DNA of 31,841 bases. Source: SZUA-451 sp034721895 (GTDB lineage Bacteria > Campylobacterota > Campylobacteria > Campylobacterales > Sulfurovaceae). A model generated the notes under the pieces. It saw only the letters and a list, made by a program, of their open reading frames with translations. It was not told where the DNA came from and did no database searches. Shown piece by piece: positions 1 through 8,153 of the stretch. Numbering within the stretch: the first letter of the stretch is position 1; each line of letters starts with the position of its first letter. Where the stretch lies: the NCBI GenBank assembly GCA_034721895.1, contig JAYEND010000112.1, forward strand, positions 1-31,841. The letters are read 5' to 3'. The translations under genes and the position numbers were made by a program.

Positions 1-774
1 TGCAATGGCGATACCGGGATGGATCGCCTTACTGACCTGATGTGCATCCTCTTGCCAAAAACCATTCAGCTCAGGAACTCCCCCAAGTGCTCGCATAACG
101 GCACGGATCAAGAGCGCCGCCGGTAAAATCCGTTCCTGGATAGTGCGGTTGCTGTTCTGTTTTTCCAACCACTCCAGAGCTGGTGTCATATTGATCGAGG
201 CGGAGAGGTAGTAGTGAGGGATCTCTCTATTGGAGCGGCTCATGGCGACAGCAATAGCCTGTCTCATACCGTCCACAGCAGGTACTTTATCCTTTGTTTC
301 GGCAGCAGCTTCTACCTGACTTAGCTGGATTTTTCCTTCTGTTTTGGAGGCAAGTGTGGTCAGGTCCACACCCAGCTCTTTAGCTCTTTTGCGAGCTGCC
401 GGAGAGGCTTGGATGTGTTCTTCTATTTTTGCCTCATATGGTACTTCGATAAGCTCGGGAGAAGGTTCTGGTTGTAATGGCTCAGACTCCGGGACAGGTT
501 TAGTCATTGGCTCCGCTTCTGCTTCTACAGCACTCTCACCCTCGGATCGGATCAGGGCCAGCGGTGTGCCCACAGCACATTCGGTCTCCTCTTCGACCAG
601 TAACTTTTTTACAATTCCGTCCTCGAAAACTTCGATCTCTATGACCCCCTTGCTGGTTTCAACCTCGGCGATCACCTGTCCCTTTGTGACACGGTCTCCC
701 TCTTTGACCATCCATTCCATTAATACAGCCGACTCCATATCGGCGCCCAGGCTGGGCATAAGAAATTTACTCAT
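1..774 (-). CDS. pdhC: Dihydrolipoamide acetyltransferase (E2), N-terminal 258 residues, cut by window edge
   Basis: This is the acetyl-carrying core subunit of a pyruvate (or acetoin) dehydrogenase complex. I translated it by hand because the frame stays open to base 1. It starts MSKFLMPSLGADMESA and has one lipoyl domain at about residues 1-78 with the lipoyl-lysine in ETSKG (K42; ETDKA is more usual). An acidic, proline-rich linker follows, then a peripheral subunit-binding domain at about 123-160 (ASPAARKRAKELGVDL). The catalytic acyltransferase domain begins near residue 170 (MRQAIAVAMSRSNREIPHYY). The catalytic HxxxD motif would lie outside the window. The start ATG overlaps the E1 beta stop as ATGA (774-771), so the two are translationally coupled. 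Family identity is secure. Pyruvate rather than acetoin as substrate is inferred from the E1 alpha sequence. Confidence 0.93.
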   Translation of the reverse strand, partial: MSKFLMPSLGADMESAVLMEWMVKEGDRVTKGQVIAEVETSKGVIEIEVFEDGIVKKLLVEEETECAVGTPLALIRSEGESAVEAEAEPMTKPVPESEPLQPEPSPELIEVPYEAKIEEHIQASPAARKRAKELGVDLTTLASKTEGKIQLSQVEAAAETKDKVPAVDGMRQAIAVAMSRSNREIPHYYLSASINMTPALEWLEKQNSNRTIQERILPAALLIRAVMRALGGVPELNGFWQEDAHQVSKAIHPGIAIA

Positions 775-1754
775 GATCCCTCCATCAGTTTTTGTGCCAT
801 GGTGACGATCTTCTCAGGCTGCGGAATGGCGGCGTCCTCAAGATGTTTGGCATAGGGCAGAGGTACTTCGGCAGTACAGACCCTTCCCATGGGGGCATCG
901 AGTTCATAAAAGGCCTGCTCATTAATACGGGCCATGATCTCAGCAGATATACTGCCGGACTTCCATCCTTCATCGACGATCATCACTCGGTGTGTCTTTT
1001 TGAGGGATTCCATGATAGCGGCATCATCAAGCGGTCTTAGAGATCGGAGGTCGATCACTTCGGCATCAATTCCTTCTGCTGCCAAAGTCTCAGCCGCTTT
1101 AAGCGCTTTGAAAAGATTGATCCCATAAGCCAGAATAGTGAGGTCTTTGCCCGGCCGATGCACCAAAGCTTTTCCAATGGGCAACGGTGTGGCTGTGGTA
1201 TCGAGCATTCCCTTCGTATTATAGAGCAGTGAATTCTCGAAGATCAGTACCGGGTCAGGGTCGTTCAGTGCCAGGCCAACCATACCGTAGGCATCCTGTA
1301 CAGTTGCGGGGGTGAGAACTTTGAGCCCGGGGATATGTGCGAACCATCCTTCCAGACTATGCGAATGCTGGGCAGCCAGCTGCTTGCCGCCGCCGGTGGC
1401 CATGCGGATCACCAGCGGAACGTTAAACTGCCCGCCAGACATATGCAGCAGGGTCGCAGCATTATTCATGATCTGATCCAGGGCCAAAAGGCTGAAATTC
1501 ACAGTCATAATTTCCACGATGGGGCGCATACCGTTCATAGCTGCACCGATGCCTGCACCGGTAAAAGCTGATTCGCTCAGCGGTGAATCGATGATCCGCT
1601 CAGGACCGAACTCTTCCTGGAGTCCCATGCTGACGGCAAAGCACCCGCCGTAGCGGCCGACGTCCTCTCCTATCAGGAAGACCCGCTCATCCTTTTGCAT
1701 TGCCTCACGGATAGCTTGTCGCACCGCTTCGCGGTAAGTAGTGTTCTTGCTCAT
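771..1754 (-). CDS. pdhB: Pyruvate dehydrogenase E1 component, beta subunit
   Basis: This 327-residue protein is the beta chain of the thiamine-diphosphate-dependent E1 heterotetramer, which decarboxylates pyruvate and passes the acetyl group to lipoyl-E2. The N-terminal half has the family's GEDVGRYGG motif (about residues 29-37) with the glutamate that activates ThDP. The region SPLSESAFTGAGIGAA (57-72) and the LRPLDDAAIMES stretch at the start of the transketolase C-terminal domain are also typical. Its length is normal for bacterial E1 beta or AcoB. The start overlaps the E1 alpha stop as ATGA (1754-1751), and its stop overlaps the E2 start. An acetoin dehydrogenase AcoB would look similar, so the substrate assignment leans on E1 alpha. 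Confidence 0.93.
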   Translation of the reverse strand: MSKNTTYREAVRQAIREAMQKDERVFLIGEDVGRYGGCFAVSMGLQEEFGPERIIDSPLSESAFTGAGIGAAMNGMRPIVEIMTVNFSLLALDQIMNNAATLLHMSGGQFNVPLVIRMATGGGKQLAAQHSHSLEGWFAHIPGLKVLTPATVQDAYGMVGLALNDPDPVLIFENSLLYNTKGMLDTTATPLPIGKALVHRPGKDLTILAYGINLFKALKAAETLAAEGIDAEVIDLRSLRPLDDAAIMESLKKTHRVMIVDEGWKSGSISAEIMARINEQAFYELDAPMGRVCTAEVPLPYAKHLEDAAIPQPEKIVTMAQKLMEGS

Positions 1755-2728
1755 ACCCGTACCTCCTGAGAGTAGACGAATTTTTCCAGGTCAGCGACAG
1801 GTTCCAATGTCCCATTTTCTGCAAACTCCACCGCCTCATCTATGATGTTGGCGATCTCCTCTTCAAGTTCATCAACATTGATCTCCGGCCAGAAGTCCAT
1901 AGCTTCAAGTTTTTTCCGGAAAGTCACCAGGGGGCCTTTTTTCTTCCACTCATCAACCTCTGCTTTTTCACGGTAGAGTTCAGCATCAAACAATGAGTGG
2001 GCACGAAAACGGTAGGTAAGGCATTCAAGGAATACAGGGCCCTTTCCGGCACGAATCTCTGCCACTGCCTCTTCGGCTGCTTCCGCCACGTCGGTAACGC
2101 TCATTCCATCTACCTGTTTGGAGCTTATCTTATAAGCAGCTGCCTTGCGGGCAATGTTAGTCTCCGATTCGGAGAGTTCCAGTGCGGTACCCATACCGTA
2201 ATGGTTATTTTCACAAACAAAGAGCACCGGCAGTTGCCACAGGGCAGCGAGGTTCAGGGATTCGTGAAACTCACCTTCGGCCACGGCACCGTCACCAAAG
2301 AGGCAGACCGTGACCCGGTTGCGTTTCATCATCTTGTCCGCGAGCGCCATCCCGATAGCCAACGGCAAACCGCCGCCGACGATAGCACTGCCACCGTAAA
2401 AGCGTGTCGCAGCATCAAAAAGGTGCATAGAACCACCCCGTCCGCGGGAACATCCCTCTACCTTTCCATACATCTCTGCCATAATGCTTTTTGCGGAGAC
2501 TCCCCGTGCAAGTGCATGTCCGTGTTCGCGGTAAGTGGCAAGCACGGCATCTTCAGGACTCAAGGCGTGCATGATACCTACTGCTATAGCTTCTTCGCCT
2601 ATGTAAAGATGCAAAAAGCCCCGAATCTTTTGATTGCTATAAAGCTCCACACACTTCTCTTCAAAGTGCCGAATCAAAAGCATCTCTCGATAAAACTTCC
2701 GAGCCAGTGTCAAATCTAACTCCATCAT
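1751..2728 (-). CDS. pdhA: Pyruvate dehydrogenase E1 component, alpha subunit
   Basis: This 325-residue protein is the ThDP-binding alpha chain of E1. The diphosphate/Mg motif is complete: GDG at residues 145-147 and NN at 174-175, within GDGAVAEGEFHESLN...CENN. The stretches RGFLHLYIGEEA, FYGGSAIVGGGLPLA and NNHYGMGT resemble pyruvate dehydrogenase E1 alpha more than acetoin dehydrogenase AcoA, which is why I favour pyruvate. Two adjacent ATGs (2728 and 2725) follow a strong Shine-Dalgarno (AAGGAGG, 2731-2737) that overlaps the end of the acetyl-CoA synthetase gene. Only 9 bp separate the two genes, so they are in one operon. Confidence 0.92.
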   Translation of the reverse strand: MMELDLTLARKFYREMLLIRHFEEKCVELYSNQKIRGFLHLYIGEEAIAVGIMHALSPEDAVLATYREHGHALARGVSAKSIMAEMYGKVEGCSRGRGGSMHLFDAATRFYGGSAIVGGGLPLAIGMALADKMMKRNRVTVCLFGDGAVAEGEFHESLNLAALWQLPVLFVCENNHYGMGTALELSESETNIARKAAAYKISSKQVDGMSVTDVAEAAEEAVAEIRAGKGPVFLECLTYRFRAHSLFDAELYREKAEVDEWKKKGPLVTFRKKLEAMDFWPEINVDELEEEIANIIDEAVEFAENGTLEPVADLEKFVYSQEVRV

Positions 2729-2737
2729 AACCTCCTT

Positions 2738-4489
2738 TTAATCTTCCAGTGTCGAAGTGTCGCCCTCAGGAAGTCCCATCTCCCGCGCTTTGAGCAAACG
2801 ACGCATGATCTTGCCGCTTCGTGTTTTGGGCAGGTTCTCCTGAAATTCGATCTCCTTGGGCGCCACTGCGGGGCCAAGTTTCTTGCGCCCAAAGCCGATA
2901 AGTTCGCGCTTGAGCTCATCAGTAGGCTCAAATCCGGCTTTGAGCGATACAAAGGCTTTGACCAACTGTCCGATCATCGGATCAGGCCTGCCTATGACAC
3001 CGGCTTCTGCCACCGCCGGGTGTTCCATCAGGGTACTTTCTACTTCAAAAGGACCCACCATGTGGCCGGAGGTCTTGATGATATCATCGGAGCGTCCGAC
3101 AAACCAGAAATAGCCCTCTTCGTCTCTGTAAGCCAAGTCACCCGAGAGGTACCATCCTCCGGCAAAGCTTTTATCATATTTCTCTTCATTATGCAGATAG
3201 GCACGGAACATGGAGGGCCAACCGGGCTTGAGGGCAAGTTCCCCCTCTTTACCCGGTTCGGTGATCTCCGTAACACTACCGTCGTCGTTTAAGCGTACAA
3301 TACCGGCTTTGATACCTGGAAGCGGCCGGCCCATCGAACCGGGGCGCACAGTTTGCGAAATCAGGTTGGCGATCATGATCCCACCTGTTTCGGTCTGCCA
3401 CCAGTTGTCATGGATCGGTATTTTCAGTTTCTCTATGCCCCAGAGTACCGCTTCAGGGTTCAGGGGTTCGCCTACACTCTGGATCAGGCGTAGATGTGAA
3501 AGATCGTACTCCTGTGTCGGTTCGGATTCGATGCGCATCAAGCGTCGTATCGCCGTCGGAGCAGTGTACCAGATGCTCACCTGTTCATCCTGCAAGATCC
3601 CGTACCAGCGCTCGGCATTGAACTCCGCCTCATCCACAATATTGGTAACGCCATGGATCCAGGGGGTAATGATCCCGTATGAGGTGCCGGTGACCCAGCC
3701 GGGGTCGGCGGTACACCAGTAGATATCATCCGGATGAAGGTCCAGTACATATTGACCGGTCATCCAGTGAGTATAGACGGCTTTATGTACATGCACTACC
3801 CCTTTGGGCATTCCGGTGGTTCCGCTGGTGAAGTGAAGGATCGACATATCTTCGGGATCGGTGGGTGGGATCTCAAATATTTCAGAAGCCTGTTCCATCA
3901 GGCGAGGAAGCGAGCGCACCTGCTCACTCTCGTCCTCCTCGGCATCAATCAGGAAAACATAACGAAGTTCAGGCAGCTGATCCAGCAGGGGGCGTATCTT
4001 TTTTTTGAAGAGTCTTTGGGTTGTCAGCAGGGCTCTGGCATCACCCCGCTGCATGCGCTGCAGTATGGGTTCGGGTCCAAACTGGGAGAAGAGCGGGCAG
4101 AGGACACTGCGATTTTTGAGGATGCCCATTGCGGCGATGTAGAGTTCGGGCAGACGTGTAGAGAGGGTGAAAACCCGGTCGCCTTTTGAGAGCCCCAGTG
4201 ATTGAAGCATATTCGCGAACCTGGCACTCTCCTTTTTCATTTCGGCAAAGGTGAAACTCTTTCTTTCTCCGCTCTGACCCAGCCAAAGCAGGGCAGTTTT
4301 ATCCGCAAGAGGACCGTTGGCATGACGGTCGATCGCTTCGTGGGCGATATTGAGCCCGCCTGAGGGCAATCCCTCAAACTGCAGGCCTACCTCTTCCCAG
4401 CTAAAGGCTTTGCACTCCTGCTCATAATCCATTAGATTCGGCCGAACCGGAAAATCATTTGGCTTTTTTTCGATCCAATTCTTTTTCAT
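2738..4489 (-). CDS. acsA: Acetyl-CoA synthetase (AMP-forming, AcsA type)
   Basis: This 583-residue ANL-superfamily ligase activates acetate with ATP to acetyl-AMP and then forms acetyl-CoA. The P-loop-like A3 motif is LHFTSGTTGMPKGVV. Further motifs are TADPGWVTGTSYG, DNWWQTETGG (the tryptophan that shortens the acyl pocket to acetate size in Acs enzymes), the hinge aspartate in SGDLAYRDEEGYFWFVGR, and the C-terminal KTRSGKIMRRLL, which carries the catalytic lysine often regulated by acetylation. The length fits the roughly 570-residue AcsA branch rather than the 650-residue Acs branch. It is the first gene of the PDH operon, so the operon makes acetyl-CoA from both acetate and pyruvate. The start ATG at 4489 has an AAGAGGA-like Shine-Dalgarno. 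A propionyl-CoA ligase is the main alternative. Confidence 0.88.
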   Translation of the reverse strand: MKKNWIEKKPNDFPVRPNLMDYEQECKAFSWEEVGLQFEGLPSGGLNIAHEAIDRHANGPLADKTALLWLGQSGERKSFTFAEMKKESARFANMLQSLGLSKGDRVFTLSTRLPELYIAAMGILKNRSVLCPLFSQFGPEPILQRMQRGDARALLTTQRLFKKKIRPLLDQLPELRYVFLIDAEEDESEQVRSLPRLMEQASEIFEIPPTDPEDMSILHFTSGTTGMPKGVVHVHKAVYTHWMTGQYVLDLHPDDIYWCTADPGWVTGTSYGIITPWIHGVTNIVDEAEFNAERWYGILQDEQVSIWYTAPTAIRRLMRIESEPTQEYDLSHLRLIQSVGEPLNPEAVLWGIEKLKIPIHDNWWQTETGGIMIANLISQTVRPGSMGRPLPGIKAGIVRLNDDGSVTEITEPGKEGELALKPGWPSMFRAYLHNEEKYDKSFAGGWYLSGDLAYRDEEGYFWFVGRSDDIIKTSGHMVGPFEVESTLMEHPAVAEAGVIGRPDPMIGQLVKAFVSLKAGFEPTDELKRELIGFGRKKLGPAVAPKEIEFQENLPKTRSGKIMRRLLKAREMGLPEGDTSTLED

Positions 4490-4600
4490 TCAAACATCCT
4501 CTTAAAAGTCTGTTAACCAATAATAACATATAATATAATAAAAGTAAGACAAAGATGTGTAGGCAAACATTGACGAAGATATACTCGGCAAAAGGAGGTC
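4490..4600. promoter_or_regulatory. Divergent promoter region between the acs-pdh and lipM-lipA-lpd operons
   Basis: This is a short AT-rich region between two divergent operons of one pathway. On the plus strand, two overlapping TATAAT boxes lie at 4529-4534 and 4534-4539. On the minus strand, the same AT tract gives TATTAT-like boxes. No clear -35 boxes are seen. A shared region of this kind would allow joint control of the complex and its lipoylation enzymes. The boxes are read directly; promoter function is inference. Confidence 0.45.
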
Positions 4601-4603
4601 ATT

Positions 4604-5395
4604 ATCGAATCAAAAGCGTGGCGATTGATTGATACCGGTATCGGATCTGCCAGCTGGAATATGGCGGTCGATGAAGCGTTGCTAAACAGGTTTAAAGAGG
4701 ACAATATGCCGATCCTTCGACTCTATGGATGGAAGCCGGCTCTTAGTTTGGGGCGATTTTCGAACGTCAGTAAGAGTGTGGATTTGGAGAGGCTGGAGCA
4801 ACAGGAGCTCTCTTGCGTACGACGTATGACCGGAGGAGGTGTGCTGGTGCATGGAGGGGATCTCTCCTATGCGTTGATCCTGCCCCGCGTATTTCTGAAA
4901 GACAAAGGCGTGAAGGAGAGTTACCGTTATCTGTGTAGATTTCTTATTCGCCTTTATGAAAATCTAGGCTTTATGGCTCAGTTCACCTGCGATATTCAGG
5001 TAAAGGAGAAAAGTTCCAATGTCTGTCTGGCGGGGAATGAGACCTATGATATTATGATAGAAGGTAATAAAATGGGTGGTAATGCCCAGCGCCATACCCG
5101 CCATACTCTGTTTCAGCACGGAAGCATTCCCATGCAAGTAGATGAAATGCGACTAAAGCCGATTTTTCTGGAGGATTCCGGATTGGAGCATGCGGCAACA
5201 CTGGAACGGCTGGGAAGTATGGTAGCGTATGAACAGCTTGCAGGGTTGCTGAAAAAGGCGTTCTGTGAAACATTTGATGTGAATGTTATGCCGGACAGCT
5301 TGCATTTGTCAGAAGAGCGAAGCGCCAGGGAACTTCTGGTGCGAAAATACAGCCAGCGGAGGTGGAATATCTATGCAGAGCAAGATCGTGCGTAA
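4604..5395 (+). CDS. lipM: Lipoate-protein ligase / octanoyltransferase LipM-type
   Basis: This is a biotin/lipoate protein ligase-fold enzyme that attaches octanoate or lipoate to the E2 lipoyl lysine. It has RRMTGGGVLVHGGDLSYA (lipoate-binding loop), the lysine in GNKMGGNAQ and the FQHGSI motif. A cysteine in SNVCLAGNE aligns, from memory, with the nucleophilic cysteine of Bacillus LipM, which LplA ligases lack, so octanoyl transfer is likely. The family's N-terminal WRLIDTG motif lies upstream of the first ordinary start codon (TTG at 4625). The Shine-Dalgarno AAAGGAGG (4591-4598) points instead to ATC at 4604 (5-nt spacing) or ATT at 4601. The start at 4604 gives 263 residues and the same five residues before the tryptophan as LipM. 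The gene overlaps lipA by 23 bp. Confidence 0.85.
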   Translation: MESKAWRLIDTGIGSASWNMAVDEALLNRFKEDNMPILRLYGWKPALSLGRFSNVSKSVDLERLEQQELSCVRRMTGGGVLVHGGDLSYALILPRVFLKDKGVKESYRYLCRFLIRLYENLGFMAQFTCDIQVKEKSSNVCLAGNETYDIMIEGNKMGGNAQRHTRHTLFQHGSIPMQVDEMRLKPIFLEDSGLEHAATLERLGSMVAYEQLAGLLKKAFCETFDVNVMPDSLHLSEERSARELLVRKYSQRRWNIYAEQDRA

Positions 5396-6230
5396 GCCGA
5401 AGTGGCTGCGCAAAAAGATGACACAAAGCAGCCTCAGGGAGGTTGAATACCTTATTGCCAAAGGCAGGCTCCATACGGTATGTCAGGAGGCACTGTGTCC
5501 CAACATCGGCGAATGTTTTTCCAACAAGCAGGCAACATTCCTGATATTGGGCAATCAATGTACCCGCCAATGTACTTTTTGCAATATATCCAAAAATACT
5601 CCGCTGCCGCCCGATCCGGATGAACCGGAACATGTTGCCGGAACGGTCATGCAAATGGGTTTGCGGCACGTTGTCATTACCAGCCCTACCAGAGATGATC
5701 TGGCTGACGGCGGTGCGGAACATTTTGCGAAGATCGTGCATGCCATCAAAACAGTTGATGATACGATTGCTGTAGAGCTTTTGATCCCTGATATGAAGGA
5801 AAATGAGACAGCACTCGCAACAGTGGCGGCCAGTGGCGCCAAGATCATCGGGCATAATGTAGAAACCGTACCGCGACTCTATCATATCAGGAAAGGAGCC
5901 ACATACGAACGCTCTTTGCGGGTACTGAAAAAGCTGTCAGCCTTAAATCCCTCTATGGCAACCAAAAGCGGCATTATGCTGGGATTTGGTGAACAGGAAG
6001 ACGAGGTCTTGAAGCTGATGCAAGACCTTCTGGATATGGAATGCAGACTGTTGAGCATCGGCCAGTATCTCTCACCCTCCCGTAAACATGAAGAGGTTGT
6101 AGAGTTTGTAAAGCCTGAACGTTTTGATTATTTTCGCGACAAAGGGATGGCAATGGGTTTTCGTCATATCAAAAGTTCGCCTTATACACGCAGCAGTTAT
6201 ATGGCACATGAATATTTGGAGGCAAAATGA
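5373..6230 (+). CDS. lipA: Lipoyl synthase
   Basis: This radical-SAM enzyme inserts two sulfurs into protein-bound octanoate to make lipoate. It shows both iron-sulfur motifs of LipA: the auxiliary-cluster CX4CX5C (C37, C42, C48) and the radical-SAM CX3CX2C (C63, C67, C70, in CTRQCTFC). The C-terminal RSSY whose serine ligates the auxiliary cluster is also present. I chose the ATG at 5373 (285 residues) because the Shine-Dalgarno GGAGGT sits 9 nt upstream (5358-5363) and MQSKIVRKPKWLRKK is a normal LipA N-terminus. The longer frame from 5283 only reads the overlapped lipM sequence. The stop overlaps the lpd start as ATGA (6227-6230). Confidence 0.95.
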   Translation: MQSKIVRKPKWLRKKMTQSSLREVEYLIAKGRLHTVCQEALCPNIGECFSNKQATFLILGNQCTRQCTFCNISKNTPLPPDPDEPEHVAGTVMQMGLRHVVITSPTRDDLADGGAEHFAKIVHAIKTVDDTIAVELLIPDMKENETALATVAASGAKIIGHNVETVPRLYHIRKGATYERSLRVLKKLSALNPSMATKSGIMLGFGEQEDEVLKLMQDLLDMECRLLSIGQYLSPSRKHEEVVEFVKPERFDYFRDKGMAMGFRHIKSSPYTRSSYMAHEYLEAK

Positions 6231-7573
6231 AAAAGTACGAAGCAGCAGTGATCGGTGCAGGACCCGGAGGGTATGAAGCGGCATTGGAATTGGGAAAGGC
6301 AGGCATGAAAACCTTGCTGGTCGATCGAAATAAAGAGCGTATCGGCGGGACTTGTTTGAATGAGGGGTGCATACCGGCCAAAAATTACCTGGAGAGCGCC
6401 GGGTTCGTGTCAAAAGCCTCCTATTTCAGTGACTGCGGTGTAGCACTGGAATTCAAGGGTCTGGACCTGAAACGTCTTCGGGAGAAAACTACGTCATTGA
6501 AAAATGAGATCCGCTCAGGTGTCCTATGGATGCTTGAACAGGCAGGGGTAGAGTCTCTTTACGGCAGTGCATCTTTTGTGGATTCACAGACCATTGAAGT
6601 TTCAGGAGAGAAGATCGGTTTTGAGAAATGTATTATCGCAACGGGTTCACAGGTCCGGGAGATACCGGTATTACCGCTTGACGGCAAGCGTATCATCTCC
6701 AGCCGTGAAGTCTTTGACCTGGAGCGTCTGCCTGCATCGATCGCCATTGTCGGAGGGGGTCCGATCGGATGTGAATTTGCAACGTTCTTCAATGCATTTG
6801 GCGTAGAGGTGACGCTGATCGGGCGAAGTACTCAGCTACTTTCCGCCGAAGACGAAGATGTGGCCAAAGCATTGTCGCGGGCATTTAAAAAGCACAATAT
6901 CAAAGTCATCACCTCTGCTGCTGTTCAAAAGGCCGAAGTAGATGATGAGGGTGTGGAATTGTTTATCTCAGGAGAAACGGAGGAGCGCATCCACTGCGAA
7001 TTGGTACTTTGTGCAACCGGCCGTATTCCCTATACCGAAGGACTCCATCCTGAAAATGCCGGAGTGGAACGAGATGAAAAGGGATTTATTGAGGTCAATA
7101 GATCGTTTCAAACGGCACAAAAACATATTTATGCTATCGGAGATTGCATTGCAACACCCGCCTTTGCCCACACGGCACATGCTGAAGCCAGGATCACTGC
7201 TGGAAATATCATCTGTGGCAAAGCTGAGACCAATACCCATATCACACCCTCAACCATTTTTACCCATCCTGCGATCGCAAGCTGTGGATTGAAAGAGATG
7301 GAAGCAAAAGAGCAGGGACGTGCCATAGAAGTCAAAAAAGCCTTTTTCAAAGTCAATTCAAAGGCCAAGATCCTCGGGGATGATTCCGGGTTTGCCAAGA
7401 TGATCGTCTGTGCTGAAAGCGGCGTGATCCTGGGCGCTTCGATCATCGGGGTGGAAGCAACGGAGATCATTCACGAAATGGTGCTGTCTGTAGAGAAAAA
7501 GCTCACAGCCGAGGAACTCAAAGAGATGATCCGTGCGCACCCGACCGTCTCGGAGATCATAAGTTATTTATAA
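6227..7573 (+). CDS. lpdA: Dihydrolipoamide dehydrogenase (E3)
   Basis: This 448-residue FAD/NAD disulfide oxidoreductase reoxidises the dihydrolipoyl arm of E2 and reduces NAD+. The N-terminal FAD motif is GAGPGGYEAA and the redox-active disulfide is in GGTCLNEGCIPAK (C43, C48). The NAD-binding Rossmann motif is VGGGPIGCEFA, and the second FAD motif is YAIGDC. The C-terminal catalytic dyad is in AHPTVSE (H438, E443). It is coupled to lipA by an ATGA overlap with Shine-Dalgarno GGAGGC. All parts of the PDH complex and its lipoylation are therefore encoded in one island. Confidence 0.95.
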   Translation: MKKYEAAVIGAGPGGYEAALELGKAGMKTLLVDRNKERIGGTCLNEGCIPAKNYLESAGFVSKASYFSDCGVALEFKGLDLKRLREKTTSLKNEIRSGVLWMLEQAGVESLYGSASFVDSQTIEVSGEKIGFEKCIIATGSQVREIPVLPLDGKRIISSREVFDLERLPASIAIVGGGPIGCEFATFFNAFGVEVTLIGRSTQLLSAEDEDVAKALSRAFKKHNIKVITSAAVQKAEVDDEGVELFISGETEERIHCELVLCATGRIPYTEGLHPENAGVERDEKGFIEVNRSFQTAQKHIYAIGDCIATPAFAHTAHAEARITAGNIICGKAETNTHITPSTIFTHPAIASCGLKEMEAKEQGRAIEVKKAFFKVNSKAKILGDDSGFAKMIVCAESGVILGASIIGVEATEIIHEMVLSVEKKLTAEELKEMIRAHPTVSEIISYL

Positions 7574-7583
7574 AGATATCAGA

Positions 7584-8102
7584 ATGCACACAAACATCAT
7601 GATAAAAACAGGTGACATCACCAAAGAAAAAGTCTGTGCGGTTGTCAATGCTGCAAACAGTTCGCTGATGGGCGGTGGCGGTGTGGATGGGGCGATACAT
7701 CGGGCAGGGGGCTCTCGGATCCTGGAAGAGTGTCGAAAAATCCGGGAAGAGAAATATCCAGACGGATTACTCACCGGAGAAGCCGTAGCGACTACAGCAG
7801 GCGAGATGCCGGCAGAATATGTGATCCATACGGTAGGGCCGATTTATCATCAATGCGGTGAAAACTGTGCAGCACTTTTAGTATCATGCTATACCAATTC
7901 ACTCAAAGTTGCAGTTGAACTTGGATGCAAAGATATTGCATTCCCGGCTATCTCAACAGGTATTTACGGTTACCCCAAAGAGAAAGCTGCACATGTTGCT
8001 TATGAGACTGTAAAACGTTTTTTAGATGATGGACATGAGATAGAAATCCGCTTTGTTTTTCATAACTCTAACGATAAAGAGATGTTTGAAAAAAGAATAT
8101 GA
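7584..8102 (+). CDS. Macro-domain protein (O-acetyl-ADP-ribose deacetylase / ADP-ribosyl hydrolase type)
   Basis: This 172-residue stand-alone macro domain is of the YmdB/MacroD class, which binds ADP-ribose and hydrolyses O-acetyl-ADP-ribose or removes ADP-ribose from acidic residues. Key motifs are VVNAANSSLMGGGGVDGAIH (catalytic asparagine in NAAN near residue 25, aspartate at 35) and the phosphate-binding loop STGIYGYP (124-131). It starts 10 bp after lpd and is probably the last gene of the lipM-lipA-lpd operon. The physiological substrate is unknown. Known macro domains linked to lipoylation occur with SirTM sirtuins and a GcvH-like protein, neither of which is visible here. The Shine-Dalgarno is weak. 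Confidence 0.9.
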   Translation: MHTNIMIKTGDITKEKVCAVVNAANSSLMGGGGVDGAIHRAGGSRILEECRKIREEKYPDGLLTGEAVATTAGEMPAEYVIHTVGPIYHQCGENCAALLVSCYTNSLKVAVELGCKDIAFPAISTGIYGYPKEKAAHVAYETVKRFLDDGHEIEIRFVFHNSNDKEMFEKRI

Positions 8103-8105
8103 TAG

Positions 8106-8147
8106 TATATAAAGAGTAAGATAGATTTATCTATCAAACAATAGGAG
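8106..8147 (+). promoter_or_regulatory. metK promoter with a 16-nt palindrome
   Basis: The 51-bp gap before metK has a TATATA/TATAAA -10 candidate (8106-8113). The near-perfect palindrome GATAGATTTATCTATC (8120-8135; 7-nt arms and 2-nt centre) lies where the transcript should begin, followed by Shine-Dalgarno AGGAG (8143-8147). The palindrome could be an operator or a small 5' hairpin. The leader is too short for any known SAM riboswitch. Confidence 0.4.
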
Positions 8148-8153
8148 TTCATT

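Noticed and set aside
344..805. Plus-strand open frame of 153 codons opposite the E2/E1 beta genes
   Set aside because: It is the antisense shadow of the lipoyl-domain E2 gene, is serine-rich without motifs, and has no ribosome-binding site.
771..2728. Acetoin dehydrogenase (AcoAB) instead of pyruvate dehydrogenase
   Set aside because: Not fully excluded, but E1 alpha has the FYGG and HYGMGT stretches of pyruvate E1, and no acoX or acoR-like gene is present.
8103..8153. SAM riboswitch before metK
   Set aside because: The leader is only about 30-50 nt, too short for any known SAM riboswitch class, with just one small palindrome.
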